Below are positions 1 through 8,340 of a stretch of 64,000 bases of DNA, one piece after another (position 1 is the first letter of the stretch; the number at the start of each line of letters is the position of its first letter). The stretch lies in contig NZ_JABFCZ010000013.1 of the NCBI RefSeq assembly GCF_014692675.1, forward strand, positions 103,047 to 167,046, given 5' to 3'. Under the pieces are notes generated by a model. It saw only the letters and a list, made by a program, of their open reading frames with translations. It did not search any database and had not been told where the DNA came from. This stretch comes from Roseibium aggregatum. GTDB taxonomy: Bacteria; Pseudomonadota; Alphaproteobacteria; Rhizobiales; Stappiaceae. A program made the translations under genes and the position numbers.

Positions 1-1
1 C

Positions 2-271
2 TGCTTCGGCTTCATCGGCGCGAACTTCAACACCATGGCCATGGAACCGCTCGGCGACATCGCCGGGACCGCATCCTCGGTCATCGGTTTCGTCACCACG
101 CTCGGCGGGGCCATTCTCGGCTACATCATGGGCCAGCTGTTCAACGGCACGACCCAGCCTCTCGGCTTCGCCTTTGCGGTCTACGGCCTGTGCGCGCTCG
201 CCTGCATCGTCTATGCCGAAAAGGGCCGGATGTTTCATGCCCATCATCAGGGTCCCGCATCCGACCGGTAG
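2..271 (+). CDS. MFS transporter of the Bcr/CflA drug-efflux type, C-terminal part only
   Basis: The gene enters from the left edge in frame, so only about 89 C-terminal residues are visible. The segment GTASSVIGFVTT followed by a glycine-rich helix (GGAILGYIMG) and a last hydrophobic helix (FAFAVYGLCALACIVYA) matches the end of 12-TM multidrug efflux MFS permeases of the Bcr/CflA family. In that family the protein sits in the inner membrane and exports small molecules by proton antiport. The substrate cannot be told from this fragment. It converges on ilvE with a shared terminator between them. Confidence 0.75.
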   Translation, partial: CFGFIGANFNTMAMEPLGDIAGTASSVIGFVTTLGGAILGYIMGQLFNGTTQPLGFAFAVYGLCALACIVYAEKGRMFHAHHQGPASDR

Positions 272-285
272 CCGAAGCCGGAATG

Positions 286-313
286 AAAAAAGGCAGGCAA
301 AGCCCGCCTTTTC
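286..313. terminator. Bidirectional intrinsic terminator
   Basis: An 11-bp stem with one mismatch (arms 288-298 and 302-312, AAA loop) has A-rich sequence on the left and TTTT on the right. It lies between the convergent MFS and ilvE genes and can end both transcripts. Confidence 0.6.
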
Positions 314-337
314 CGATAGGAACTCGGACTTGTCCGA

Positions 338-1240
338 TCAGCCGACAGCGGATTTCAGGGCCGGCGTGTCCGGGCGGACTTCGGCATCGTAATCGGTCAT
401 CAGGGCCTTCGTGATCTCGCCGACCTCGAAATTATAGGGGCCGATCTCCGAAACCGGCGTCACTTCGGCGGCCGTACCGGTCAGGAAGCACTGCTCGAAA
501 CCGGCCATTTCTTCCGGCATGATGACCCGTTCGACAACTTCGATGCCACGAGCCTTTGCAAGGCCGATCACCGTGCGGCGGGTGATGCCGTCCAGGAAGC
601 AGTCCGGCTTCGGCGTGTGAATCTTGCCGTCCTTGACGAAGAAGACATTGGCACCGGTCGCCTCTGCGACCTGGCCGCGCCAGTCGAGCATCATCGCATC
701 GGCATAGCCCTTGCGCTCCGCCTCGTGCTTGGACAGCGTGCAGATCATGTAGAGGCCGGCCGCCTTGGACTTGTAAGGCGCCGTCGCCGGATCCGGCCGG
801 CGGTAGGTCGCCAGATCGAGGCGAATGCCCTTCAGCCGCTCTTCCGGCGCGAAATAGCTCGGCCATTCCCAGGCGGCAATCGCCAGGTGGATGGTGTTGT
901 GCTGCGCCGACACGCCCATCATCTCGCTGCCCCGCCACGCGATCGGCCGGATATAGGCGTCGACAAGGTTCATCCGCGCCAGGACTTCTTCCTTGGCAGC
1001 GGTGATCTGTTCCTTCGTCCAGGGGATCTCGAAGCCGAGAACATTGGCCGAGGCGTGCAGGCGTTCGGTATGCTCCGCAGACTTGAAGATCCGGCCGCCA
1101 TAAGCGCGTTCACCTTCGAAGACAGCGCTGGCATAGTGCAGACCGTGGCTGAGCACATGCAGCTTCGCATCGCTCCAGGGCACGAACGTGCCGTCATACC
1201 AGATTTCGCCTTCGCGCTGATCAAAAGGCACACCTGCCAT
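338..1240 (-). CDS. ilvE: Branched-chain amino acid aminotransferase IlvE
   Basis: A fold-type IV PLP aminotransferase of 300 aa. It makes or degrades Leu, Ile and Val by transamination with 2-oxoglutarate/glutamate in the cytoplasm. The N-terminus (GEIWYDGTFVPW, then HGLHYASAVFEGERAY) is typical of the family. The PLP lysine is Lys159 in YKSKAAGLY, and EATGANVFF and the late FLTGTAAEVTPV segment contribute to the cofactor phosphate and substrate sites. The ATG has a GGGAG ribosome site about 8 nt upstream. It is transcribed divergently from the MarR/PetR operon, with 257 nt between them. Function is secure; whether D-amino acid substrates are also used cannot be excluded. Confidence 0.93.
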   Translation of the reverse strand: MAGVPFDQREGEIWYDGTFVPWSDAKLHVLSHGLHYASAVFEGERAYGGRIFKSAEHTERLHASANVLGFEIPWTKEQITAAKEEVLARMNLVDAYIRPIAWRGSEMMGVSAQHNTIHLAIAAWEWPSYFAPEERLKGIRLDLATYRRPDPATAPYKSKAAGLYMICTLSKHEAERKGYADAMMLDWRGQVAEATGANVFFVKDGKIHTPKPDCFLDGITRRTVIGLAKARGIEVVERVIMPEEMAGFEQCFLTGTAAEVTPVSEIGPYNFEVGEITKALMTDYDAEVRPDTPALKSAVG

Positions 1241-1497
1241 TTTCTTGCTCCCGACCGCCTCTCACTGGGCGCGTTCAATCTTTAAACCGTATACGTCATG
1301 CAACGAACCGTTAAGCCCGGACTTGCGCAGACCGCTCAACCGTGCTTTGCACGCCGCCGAAACTCCCGGTATCCTGCCGTGAAGAAATCGTCGAACGGAT
1401 TCGTTTTAATACGGAAATGCCGAAAAAACGCATCAAATCGTTCGATCATTTCGTTCAGGGCGCATCTTAAGTAACAATCGACCAGAAATAAGTCAAT

Positions 1498-2046
1498 ATG
1501 ACTGACGTAAATTTCAAAAACCAGTCGGACCGGATCCCATCTCCGGATGAGAAGGCCCGCTTTGGCGGTCCGGCGCAAGAGCCGGACGAGCTGCCTTACG
1601 ATCTGATTGAACTGCTGTTTTTTGCCTATCGCGACTTCACCTCCGACCCGGACGACGTGCTCGCGCAATTTGATTTCGGACGTGCCCACCACCGGGTCCT
1701 CCACTTCGTCGACCGCAATCCCGGCATCAAGGTCACCGACCTTCTCAATATACTGCGCATCACCAAGCAGAGCCTCGGCCGCGTCCTCAAACAACTGGTC
1801 GATCAGGATTTCATCGAGCAGCGCCCGGGCCCTCTCGACCGGCGCCAGCGGCTTCTGTTCACCACCGGGAAAGGCCATGACCTCGCGGTGCGCCTGTCCC
1901 GCTTGCAGACCAAACGCCTTGAGCGTGCCACAATGGACCTGCCAGATGGCGCCGCCGACGCTGTGCGGCAGTTTCTGTTTCAGATGATCGACCCGGATGC
2001 CCGGCCCGATGTGGCGAAGCTCGTGCGCCTGCCCAGTCAACCTTAA
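1498..2046 (+). CDS. petP: MarR-family regulator, PetP type
   Basis: A winged-helix regulator of 182 aa. The MarR DNA-binding core (RAHHRVLHFVDRNPGIKV, then ITKQSLGRVLKQLV and a basic wing near DRRQR) covers about residues 60-125. The AHHR...TKQSLxRVL signature resembles PetP, which in Rhodobacter capsulatus is encoded beside the response regulator PetR near the cytochrome bc1 genes. Here it also precedes a PetR-like regulator by 45 nt and is probably co-transcribed with it and with a kinase. The first 35 residues are polar and likely disordered. The ribosome site is weak, so the start is less certain. The symbol rests on remembered family similarity. Confidence 0.75.
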   Translation: MTDVNFKNQSDRIPSPDEKARFGGPAQEPDELPYDLIELLFFAYRDFTSDPDDVLAQFDFGRAHHRVLHFVDRNPGIKVTDLLNILRITKQSLGRVLKQLVDQDFIEQRPGPLDRRQRLLFTTGKGHDLAVRLSRLQTKRLERATMDLPDGAADAVRQFLFQMIDPDARPDVAKLVRLPSQP

Positions 2047-2091
2047 GGCAGCCCTGGAGCAGCTTCAGGCCACGGTACACAGGAGACCTTC

Positions 2092-2793
2092 GTGACCACC
2101 CCGTTCCCGCCGAACGACAATGCGCATCACATTCTTCTGGTCGATGACGACAACCGCATTCGCGAGCTCTTGAGCCGCATCCTCGTCGACGCCGGCTACA
2201 GGGTCACCGCCGCCGCCAATGCTGCCGAAGCGCGCCATTGCCTGTCCGGTCTTGTGTTCGACCTGATCATTCTCGATGTGATGATGCCCGGCGAGACGGG
2301 ACTGGAACTCGCCGCATGGCTCAGGGAAAACTCCAGCGTGCCGATCCTGATGCTGACGGCACGATCCGATGCGTCCGACCGCATCGCCGGGCTTGAAGTC
2401 GGCGCGGACGATTATCTGGCCAAACCCTTCGAGCCGCGCGAACTCATGCTGCGCATGTCCGCGATCCTGCGCCGGGGCGGACCGAAGCCGGCTGAAACCA
2501 CGCGGGAAATTCACTTCGGCCCGTTTATCTTCAACACCAGGCGCGGCGAATTGAAGAACGGCGACGAGACGGTGCGCCTGACCGACCGGGAAAAGCAGAT
2601 CCTGGGGATATTTGCCGAACAGCCGGGCGCAACCGTCCCCCGCCACAAGATCGTCGGCGACGACAGCGGCCTTGGCGAACGGACCGTCGACGTTCAGATC
2701 AACCGTCTCCGGCGCAAGATCGAAAAGGATCCCGGCAATCCGATTTATCTGCAGACGGTGCGCGGCATCGGCTATCGTCTGGCCTGCGACTAG
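2092..2793 (+). CDS. petR: OmpR/PhoB-family response regulator, PetR type
   Basis: A 233-aa two-domain response regulator. The receiver domain (about residues 12-125) has the acidic pocket DDD at 18-20, phospho-acceptor Asp62 in LDVMMPG, the Thr of MLTA and the Lys of AKPF. The C-terminal winged helix (about 140-230) carries the RTVDVQINRLRRKIE recognition helix and the family ending VRGIGYRLA. It starts at GTG with AGGAG about 8 nt upstream. It sits between a MarR gene and a histidine kinase. PetR-like proteins in alphaproteobacteria are related to CenR-type regulators, several of which are essential for envelope or respiratory gene control; the regulon here is not visible. Confidence 0.85.
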   Translation: MTTPFPPNDNAHHILLVDDDNRIRELLSRILVDAGYRVTAAANAAEARHCLSGLVFDLIILDVMMPGETGLELAAWLRENSSVPILMLTARSDASDRIAGLEVGADDYLAKPFEPRELMLRMSAILRRGGPKPAETTREIHFGPFIFNTRRGELKNGDETVRLTDREKQILGIFAEQPGATVPRHKIVGDDSGLGERTVDVQINRLRRKIEKDPGNPIYLQTVRGIGYRLACD

Positions 2794-2814
2794 ATCACGT
2801 AGGGCGAGCCGCGC

Positions 2815-4209
2815 ATGGCCAATCTGAACCAGTTTCTGGCAGGCATCGAGCTTCCGCCCCCGTTCCGCTATCTGCTGCGCGGTTACCGGCGCATGGCCCG
2901 TGCCGCCTATCGGGCCATGCCCAAGGGGCTTTATTCACGAGCCCTCCTGATCATCATCACGCCGATCGTGCTGCTGCAGGCCGTGCTGCTTTACGTCTTC
3001 ATGGAGCGGCATTACGAGCTTGTCTCCGAACGCCTGTCCGAGGCTGTGGCGCGGGAAATCGCTTCCATCGTCTACGTGCTGGAGAACTATCCGCAGGATC
3101 CCGAACACGCCAAGATCGAAGCCATGGCAACCAATGCCCTCGGCCTGTCCATCACCCTCCTGCCGCCCGAGCCGCTTCCGCCTCCCGCACCGAAACCGTT
3201 TTTCGACATTGTCGACCGCGGTCTGAGCCGGGCGATCAGCCAGAAGGTCGGCAAGCCGTTCTGGATCGACACGGTCGGACGCTCCAGTTTCGTGGAGATC
3301 CGCATTCAGCTGGACAACGCGGTCCTGCGCGTCTTTTCAAGACGCAGCCAGACCTATGCCACCAATTCCCATTTCTTCGTGGTCTGGATGGTCTCCACAT
3401 CGCTGGTCCTGATCACCATCGCCATGCTGTTCCTGCGCAACCAGATTCGCCCGATCGTGCGCCTGGCCAATGCCGCGGAAAGCTTCGGCAAGGGCCGGCC
3501 GATCGGCAAGTTCCGCGCCAGCGGCGCGCGCGAGGTCCGCCAGGCGGCCCAAGCCTTCCTGGAAATGCGCCGCCGGATCGAGCGCCAGATCGAACAGCGC
3601 ACGACGATGCTCGCAGGCGTCAGCCACGATCTGAGAACGATCCTGACCCGGATGCGCCTGCAGTTGGCCCTGCTCGGCGACACGCCGGAAAGCGACGGCA
3701 TGCGTAAGGACCTGAACGAAATGAGCGGCATGCTGGAGGACTATCTCGCCTTTGCCCGCGGCGACGGCGATGAATCGGTTCAACTGACCGACATGGCCCT
3801 GATGCTGGAAGAACTGGAGGAAGAGGCCGAAATCTCCGGAGCCAACGTGACCGCATCCTTTGAGGGACCGTCGGAATTGCAGCTCCGGCGCCTCGCCATG
3901 AAGCGCTGCCTGTCTAACCTTGTGACCAACGCCACGAAATACGGCACGCGGGCGGAACTGAGGGGCTCATACGACAAGGGCTGGCTGACGATCACGGTGG
4001 ACGACGACGGGCCGGGGATCGCCGAAGAGGACCGTGACCTGGCATTCAGGGCCTTTCACCGGCTGGACGAGGCGCGCAACCAGGATCAGCCGGGCAGCGG
4101 CCTGGGCCTTGCGATTGCCCGCGACGTCGCCCGCAGCCACGGCGGCGACCTCTACCTGGAGGACAGCCCGCTCGGCGGTCTTCGGGCGCGGCTGCGGATA
4201 CCGGGCTGA
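2815..4209 (+). CDS. Membrane sensor histidine kinase, partner of the PetR-type regulator
   Basis: A 464-aa EnvZ-like kinase. Two membrane helices (about 42-63 and 186-207) bracket a periplasmic loop of roughly 120 residues with a proline-rich patch (LLPPEPLPPPAPKP). A HAMP-like linker follows, then the dimerisation/phosphoacceptor helix AGVSHDLRTILTRMR with His271. The ATPase domain has the N box (LSNLVTNATKYG), G1 (VDDDGPGI) and G2 (GSGLGLAI). It starts 22 nt after the response-regulator stop, so the two almost certainly form a cognate pair. In Rhodobacter petPR no kinase is adjacent as far as I recall, which makes the linkage informative. It converges on csaA with a 5-nt gap. Confidence 0.85.
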   Translation: MANLNQFLAGIELPPPFRYLLRGYRRMARAAYRAMPKGLYSRALLIIITPIVLLQAVLLYVFMERHYELVSERLSEAVAREIASIVYVLENYPQDPEHAKIEAMATNALGLSITLLPPEPLPPPAPKPFFDIVDRGLSRAISQKVGKPFWIDTVGRSSFVEIRIQLDNAVLRVFSRRSQTYATNSHFFVVWMVSTSLVLITIAMLFLRNQIRPIVRLANAAESFGKGRPIGKFRASGAREVRQAAQAFLEMRRRIERQIEQRTTMLAGVSHDLRTILTRMRLQLALLGDTPESDGMRKDLNEMSGMLEDYLAFARGDGDESVQLTDMALMLEELEEEAEISGANVTASFEGPSELQLRRLAMKRCLSNLVTNATKYGTRAELRGSYDKGWLTITVDDDGPGIAEEDRDLAFRAFHRLDEARNQDQPGSGLGLAIARDVARSHGGDLYLEDSPLGGLRARLRIPG

Positions 4210-4214
4210 TCAGA

Positions 4215-4565
4215 TCAGTAGAGCCGGCCGCCGATGGGCACGTCCAGATCGGGCCTGAGCAGCACCACCTCGCCGTCCTCGTCCGGCACCCCGAGCGTCA
4301 GGACTTCCGACATCACCGGCCCGATCTGGCGCGGCGGGAAGTTGACCACAGCCATGACGCGCCGTCCGACCAGGGTTTCCGGCGTATAGTGTTTCGTGAT
4401 CTGGGCGGAGGTCTTCTTGATGCCGATGTCCGGACCAAAATCGATCTGCATCTTGTAGGCCGGTTTGCGGGCCTCGGGAAATTCTTCCGCGGCAATCACC
4501 TTGCCGACCCGGATGTCCACCTTCAGGAAATCGTCAAAGGAAATCGTATCGCTCACGGGCTTCAC
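4215..4565 (-). CDS. csaA: tRNA-binding / CsaA-like protein
   Basis: A 116-aa single-domain OB-fold protein. The motif FLKVDIRVGKVIAAEEFPEA and the late MSEVLTLG region are typical of CsaA and of the tRNA-binding domain at the C-terminus of some methionyl-tRNA synthetases. CsaA in Bacillus acts as a secretion-linked chaperone, while structural relatives bind tRNA; which applies here is unknown. Length is normal for the family. It is probably a single-gene unit between two convergent or tandem neighbours. Confidence 0.85.
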   Translation of the reverse strand: MKPVSDTISFDDFLKVDIRVGKVIAAEEFPEARKPAYKMQIDFGPDIGIKKTSAQITKHYTPETLVGRRVMAVVNFPPRQIGPVMSEVLTLGVPDEDGEVVLLRPDLDVPIGGRLY

Positions 4566-4656
4566 TCGCTGACAGGACGTTCAAACCCGGCGACCATGTC
4601 CCGAACGACTGCTCCGAGACAAGACATCCGCGGCCGTTTATGAGCCGTTGTGGCTT

Positions 4657-5331
4657 TTAGGACTCAGCACTCTCGGCGGCAGCCTCTTCCGCTCCCTCAC
4701 CGCCGCTGCGACGAGACCGCGCCCGTTTGCCTGCTTCCCAGAACGGACGTGCGAATTTCTCGGCGCTGTCGAGCCGCTTCATCCAGGCCTCGCCCCGGTT
4801 GAGCTCCTCGTCGAGCCTTGCCATGGTTTTCGGCAAGCCTTCGTCAGTTTCGTCGAGCCAGGTTTCCACCACCCGCCCGAACGCCATTGCCAGCCCCTGC
4901 GTGACGATCCGGCCCTTGATGCCGGTCAGGTCGATCCCGGCGGCAATCAGCATCCAGCGCTGGGACCGCACGGCAATCGAATTGAATTCCAGGGCCAGCG
5001 CCGGGTCGCGGCGCACGGCCTCGGCAAGGGTGCGCACCGCGTCCTTGTAGGGCGCCAGGTGATCGAGCCGGGTCATCAGGACATCGAACAGGCGGTCATG
5101 GGCCGGCTGGTCGTCCATCTCCTCGTCGCGGTCATCGAGCACCGCGGCATCGATCATCTCCGCGAAGGCTTCAAGGAGTGCCCGTTTGGAGGAATAGCAC
5201 TCGCGAAGTGCGGACAACTTGACGTCGGCCGTCTTCGCCAGCAGCGGCAGGCTGACGTCGTCGTAAGGATGCTGCGACAGCAGATCGAGGAAGGTTTTCA
5301 GGATCTTCTGCCGGGTCTTCGCGGTCGCCAT
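4657..5331 (-). CDS. TetR/AcrR-family transcriptional regulator
   Basis: A 224-aa protein with an N-terminal TetR helix-turn-helix (TRQKILKTFLDLLSQHPYDDVSLPLLAKTADVKLSALRECY split over about residues 5-48) and an all-helical ligand/dimer region. The start at 5331 is chosen because AAGGGAG lies about 8 nt upstream; a longer frame reaching 5397 has no site. The C-terminus is a charged, low-complexity Arg/Ser then Glu/Ala tail of about 25 residues. The helical region (LDETDEGLPKTMARLDEEL) somewhat recalls COQ9-type proteins that share the TetR fold, so a non-DNA role cannot be excluded. No target gene is evident; proC lies just upstream on the same strand. Confidence 0.75.
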   Translation of the reverse strand: MATAKTRQKILKTFLDLLSQHPYDDVSLPLLAKTADVKLSALRECYSSKRALLEAFAEMIDAAVLDDRDEEMDDQPAHDRLFDVLMTRLDHLAPYKDAVRTLAEAVRRDPALALEFNSIAVRSQRWMLIAAGIDLTGIKGRIVTQGLAMAFGRVVETWLDETDEGLPKTMARLDEELNRGEAWMKRLDSAEKFARPFWEAGKRARSRRSGGEGAEEAAAESAES

Positions 5332-5410
5332 ACTCAAACTCCCTTGCTCACTGAAAGATAGGAGTAAAGTCTTCGACCTGAAAGAGCACTTTCCCAAGCT
5401 TAAGGAAAAT

Positions 5411-6229
5411 TCAGCCTGCGAGTTCGCGCGCCCGCTTGACCGCCGCCGCCACCGCCTTCGTCATCAGAGGCTTCAGGCCGTCTTCGGCCATCAGGACCTC
5501 AAGCGCCGCCGCCGTCGTGCCGTTGGGAGACGTAACGTTCTGGCGAAGGACGGTCGGCGTCTCCGGCGACTGATGCATCAGCTCGCCCGCGCCGGACACG
5601 GTCGCCTCGGCCAGTTCCCTGGCGAGGGCTTCGGGCAGTCCGGCCGCCTTGCCGGCCTCCGCCAGACATTCCGCCAGCCAGAAGACATAGGCCGGTCCTG
5701 ACCCGCTGACGCCGGTGACCATGTCGATCTGGTCCTCGTTGTCCAGCCACACGACCTTTCCGACGGCGGATAGCAGCGTGCCGACGGTGTCCTTCTGGGC
5801 CTCCGTCACGCCCTCGTTCGGGAAAACCGCAGTGATGCCGCGCGCCACCATTGCCGGGGTATTCGGCATGGCGCGAGCGACCGGAACCGGGCCGAAGGCG
5901 GTCTGGAACCTGGAAATCGGCGTGCCGGCCGCAACCGACAGGATCAGCGTGTCAGGGCGGATCGCCGGCGCGATCGCCGGCAGAACCACGTCCATCATCT
6001 GCGGCTTGACCGCAATGAGAACAATCGACGGTGCCAGGTCGGCGGGAACCTCGGTGACATGGCGAATGCCGTGGGTGTTCAGAATGTCCCGTATCTCGGC
6101 GCCGGGTTTCGGATCGGAAACGACAATGGCGGAGGGATCCAGCCCCTCCGCCATCCAGCCGGATAACATCGCCCCGCCCATCTTTCCTGCACCGACAAGA
6201 AGGAACGGACGGTCTTTTGAAAAAATCAT
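5411..6229 (-). CDS. proC: Pyrroline-5-carboxylate reductase
   Basis: A 272-aa NAD(P)H-dependent enzyme that performs the last step of proline synthesis in the cytoplasm. The Rossmann motif FLLVGAGKMGGAM begins at residue 10. The family segment ARAMPNTPA and the C-terminal substrate/oligomer region VTGVSGSGPAYVFW, then LRQNVTSPNGTTAAAL (the P5CR signature), are all present. Its ATG overlaps the stop of the upstream YbjN-type gene as ATGA, so translation is probably coupled. Full length for the family. Confidence 0.95.
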   Translation of the reverse strand: MIFSKDRPFLLVGAGKMGGAMLSGWMAEGLDPSAIVVSDPKPGAEIRDILNTHGIRHVTEVPADLAPSIVLIAVKPQMMDVVLPAIAPAIRPDTLILSVAAGTPISRFQTAFGPVPVARAMPNTPAMVARGITAVFPNEGVTEAQKDTVGTLLSAVGKVVWLDNEDQIDMVTGVSGSGPAYVFWLAECLAEAGKAAGLPEALARELAEATVSGAGELMHQSPETPTVLRQNVTSPNGTTAAALEVLMAEDGLKPLMTKAVAAAVKRARELAG

Positions 6230-6726
6230 GCTTCTCCCACGGTCTCGAACATGGCCGTTGCAATGGCTTCGCTTGCGGGCCTGCCGGCCCAGACGACGAA
6301 CTGGAAGGCCTGGTAGTAGCGCTCGCAGTTTTCAAGCGCATTGGCGAGCATGGCCTCGATCTGGGTGGAGGTTGCCTCCGACCCGCCGGCCAGCAGAAGG
6401 GACTGCCTGAACATGACGACGCCTTCCTGGTTCCACAGGTCGAAATGCCCCATCCAGAGCTGCTCGTTGACCAGCGCCAGCAGACGGACGACTTCCGTCT
6501 TGCGGGCATCGGACACCTTCAGGTCGAAGGCGCAGGCCAGATGCAGGGCTTCCACCTCTTCCATCCAGGAAAAGGAAACGTGGTAGTCGCACCAGCTGCC
6601 GGCGACGGAAATGGTGATCTCGTCCTCGGCCGATCTTTCGAACGACCAGTCGTTCAGCGCTGCGACGGTTTCGATGGTGTCGACGGGATTGTCAGGTCGC
6701 TCGAAGTCAAATTCGATGAGGCTCAT
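6226..6726 (-). CDS. YbjN domain-containing protein
   Basis: A 166-aa soluble protein of the YbjN/type III secretion chaperone-like superfamily (DRxxAED...VAGSWCDYHVSFSWMEEVEALHLACAFD region about residues 25-70). The fold is associated with chaperone-like proteins, but the biochemical role of YbjN proteins is unsettled. The start at 6726 is set by AAGGGGAG about 7 nt upstream; the frame stays open to 6969 without a ribosome site. The last four bases overlap the proC start (ATGA), and this YbjN-proC pairing recurs in related bacteria as far as I recall. The coupling suggests a link to ProC folding or dosage, but that is inference. Confidence 0.8.
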   Translation of the reverse strand: MSLIEFDFERPDNPVDTIETVAALNDWSFERSAEDEITISVAGSWCDYHVSFSWMEEVEALHLACAFDLKVSDARKTEVVRLLALVNEQLWMGHFDLWNQEGVVMFRQSLLLAGGSEATSTQIEAMLANALENCERYYQAFQFVVWAGRPASEAIATAMFETVGEA

Positions 6727-6950
6727 GAGCCTACTCCCCTTTCGAGCCGGGGCAACGGGGCCGGATGACGTATCAGGCCGGTGCCGCCGGGTATGTCCCA
6801 AGCGTTCGGAGCATCCTGACCGTTTGGGCGGTTCGATCATGCCCCACGAATCCCTGTTAAGATTCAGTATATAAGCAGTCAGGAATAAAGCGATACATAA
6901 CGTGGCGCTTTTATGGCCCGAAAAATGTGGACGATTTTGTTTGAACAGGA

Positions 6951-6978
6951 AGGGCCGCGGGTTATCCACCGCGGCCCC
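6951..6978 (-). terminator. Hairpin downstream of ubiK
   Basis: A perfect 9-bp GC stem (arms 6952-6960 and 6969-6977, 8-nt loop) lies 30 nt after the ubiK stop. The following minus-strand sequence is only weakly T-rich, so it is a terminator or an RNA 3'-end stabiliser. Confidence 0.45.
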
Positions 6979-7007
6979 TGCTGAAACATCAAAGCGAATT
7001 CAGGCGT

Positions 7008-7304
7008 TTAGTCCTGAGCCGTCTTGGCAGACGATTTTGTTGCCGTTTTGGGTTTGGCCGCCGGTTTTTTCTCAAGCGCCTCGAGGCGCGCTTCCAGTTC
7101 CTCAACCCGGTCCAGCGCCCTCACGGCCATTTCCTTGACCGCTTCGTGTTCTTCGCGCGAAACGAAGTCCATGTCGGACAGGAAACGTTCGGCCTGCGCC
7201 CTGAAGGCGGTTTCCACCTCGCGCCGGGCGCCCTGGGCGACGCCCGCGGCATCGGTCATGAGCTTTGCAAATTCATCGAACATGCGGTTTGGGCCCTGGG
7301 TCAT
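7008..7304 (-). CDS. ubiK: Ubiquinone biosynthesis accessory factor UbiK (BMFP family)
   Basis: A 98-aa protein with an amphipathic N-terminal helix (MFDEFAKLMTDAAGVAQG), a central REVETAFRAQAERFLSDMDFVSREE segment and a coiled coil (about 55-80, ALDRVEELEARLEALE). It ends in a Lys/Ala/Thr-rich tail. This is the UbiK/YqiC organisation. In the family the protein binds membranes, interacts with UbiJ-type lipid-binding factors and supports aerobic ubiquinone synthesis. It is transcribed divergently from lgt, with a 211-nt intergenic region. Confidence 0.85.
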   Translation of the reverse strand: MTQGPNRMFDEFAKLMTDAAGVAQGARREVETAFRAQAERFLSDMDFVSREEHEAVKEMAVRALDRVEELEARLEALEKKPAAKPKTATKSSAKTAQD

Positions 7305-7515
7305 GGCGAACTCCTGTCAGTCCCGTCAAAATGTCAGTACACACCTATGAGGCTTTGACGGCAACTTCAAGACGGCGTATTGCCGCCAACAGCAAAAGAC
7401 GGCCGGTTACGCGCCGTGCTCTTGACGCGGCGGGGCCGAATGGGCCAGCGTCTGGCCGCGCCGGACCGGCTCCGGGACCGGCACCCCTTCCCTGCCAGCA
7501 GGAGTCGCTGCGCCG

Positions 7516-8340
7516 ATGCCGCTTTTCGTCATCCCCTTTCCCGCCATCGACCCGGTGCTGATCCAGGTGGGCCCCTTTGCCCTCCGCTGGTATGCGCTTG
7601 CCTATATCGTCGGCATCCTGCTCGCCTGGCGCTACATGCGCCGCCTGGTGCTGAACGACAATCTGTGGAACGGCCTCAAGCGGCCCACCCCGCTCGACAT
7701 GGACGACTTCGTGCTCTGGGGCACCATCGGCATCATCCTCGGTGGCCGGATCGGTTATGTGCTCGTCTACAATCCCGCCTATTATCTCTCCCATCCGGCG
7801 GAGATCTTCGCCGTGTGGACCGGCGGCATGTCGTTTCACGGCGGTTTTACCGGCACCGTGATCGCCATGATCCTGTTTGCCTGGAAAAGAGGCCTGTCGA
7901 TCTGGACGCTGTTCGATCTTGCCGGCTGCGCGGCTCCCATCGGCCTCTTCTTCGGGCGGATCGCCAATTTCATCAACGGGGAACTCTGGGGCCGGGTGAC
8001 CGATGTGCCCTGGGCGATGGTGTTTCCGACCGGCGGCCCGGAGCCACGCCATCCGAGCCAGCTCTACGAGGCCGCCCTGGAAGGCATCGCCCTCTTTCTG
8101 GTCATGCGCCTCCTGAGCCACCGGTTCAAGATGCTGCAGAGGCCCGGCTTCATCGCCGGCGCCTTCGCCTTCGGCTACGGTCTGGTTCGTTCCTTCGGTG
8201 AGCTTTACCGGGTTCCCGACGCCCAGATCGGCTATCTCAGCGGCTTCGTGACCATGGGCATCCTGCTGTCGGTGCCGATGATGCTCGCCGGCCTGATCGC
8301 CATGATCTGGGCCGCCCGCCGGCACAAGGGCTCCGCATGA
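7516..8340 (+). CDS. lgt: Prolipoprotein diacylglyceryl transferase
   Basis: A 274-aa polytopic inner-membrane enzyme that transfers diacylglycerol from phosphatidylglycerol to the lipobox cysteine of prolipoproteins. Seven hydrophobic segments are visible. The essential HGGFTG segment (around residue 113) and the Lgt signature RIANFINGELWGR (around residue 153) are intact, as is the late HPSQLYEA motif. It is the first gene of a run in which midA and pgeF follow by 4-nt ATGA overlaps, and an M24-type gene follows 2 nt after pgeF. Confidence 0.95.
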   Translation: MPLFVIPFPAIDPVLIQVGPFALRWYALAYIVGILLAWRYMRRLVLNDNLWNGLKRPTPLDMDDFVLWGTIGIILGGRIGYVLVYNPAYYLSHPAEIFAVWTGGMSFHGGFTGTVIAMILFAWKRGLSIWTLFDLAGCAAPIGLFFGRIANFINGELWGRVTDVPWAMVFPTGGPEPRHPSQLYEAALEGIALFLVMRLLSHRFKMLQRPGFIAGAFAFGYGLVRSFGELYRVPDAQIGYLSGFVTMGILLSVPMMLAGLIAMIWAARRHKGSA

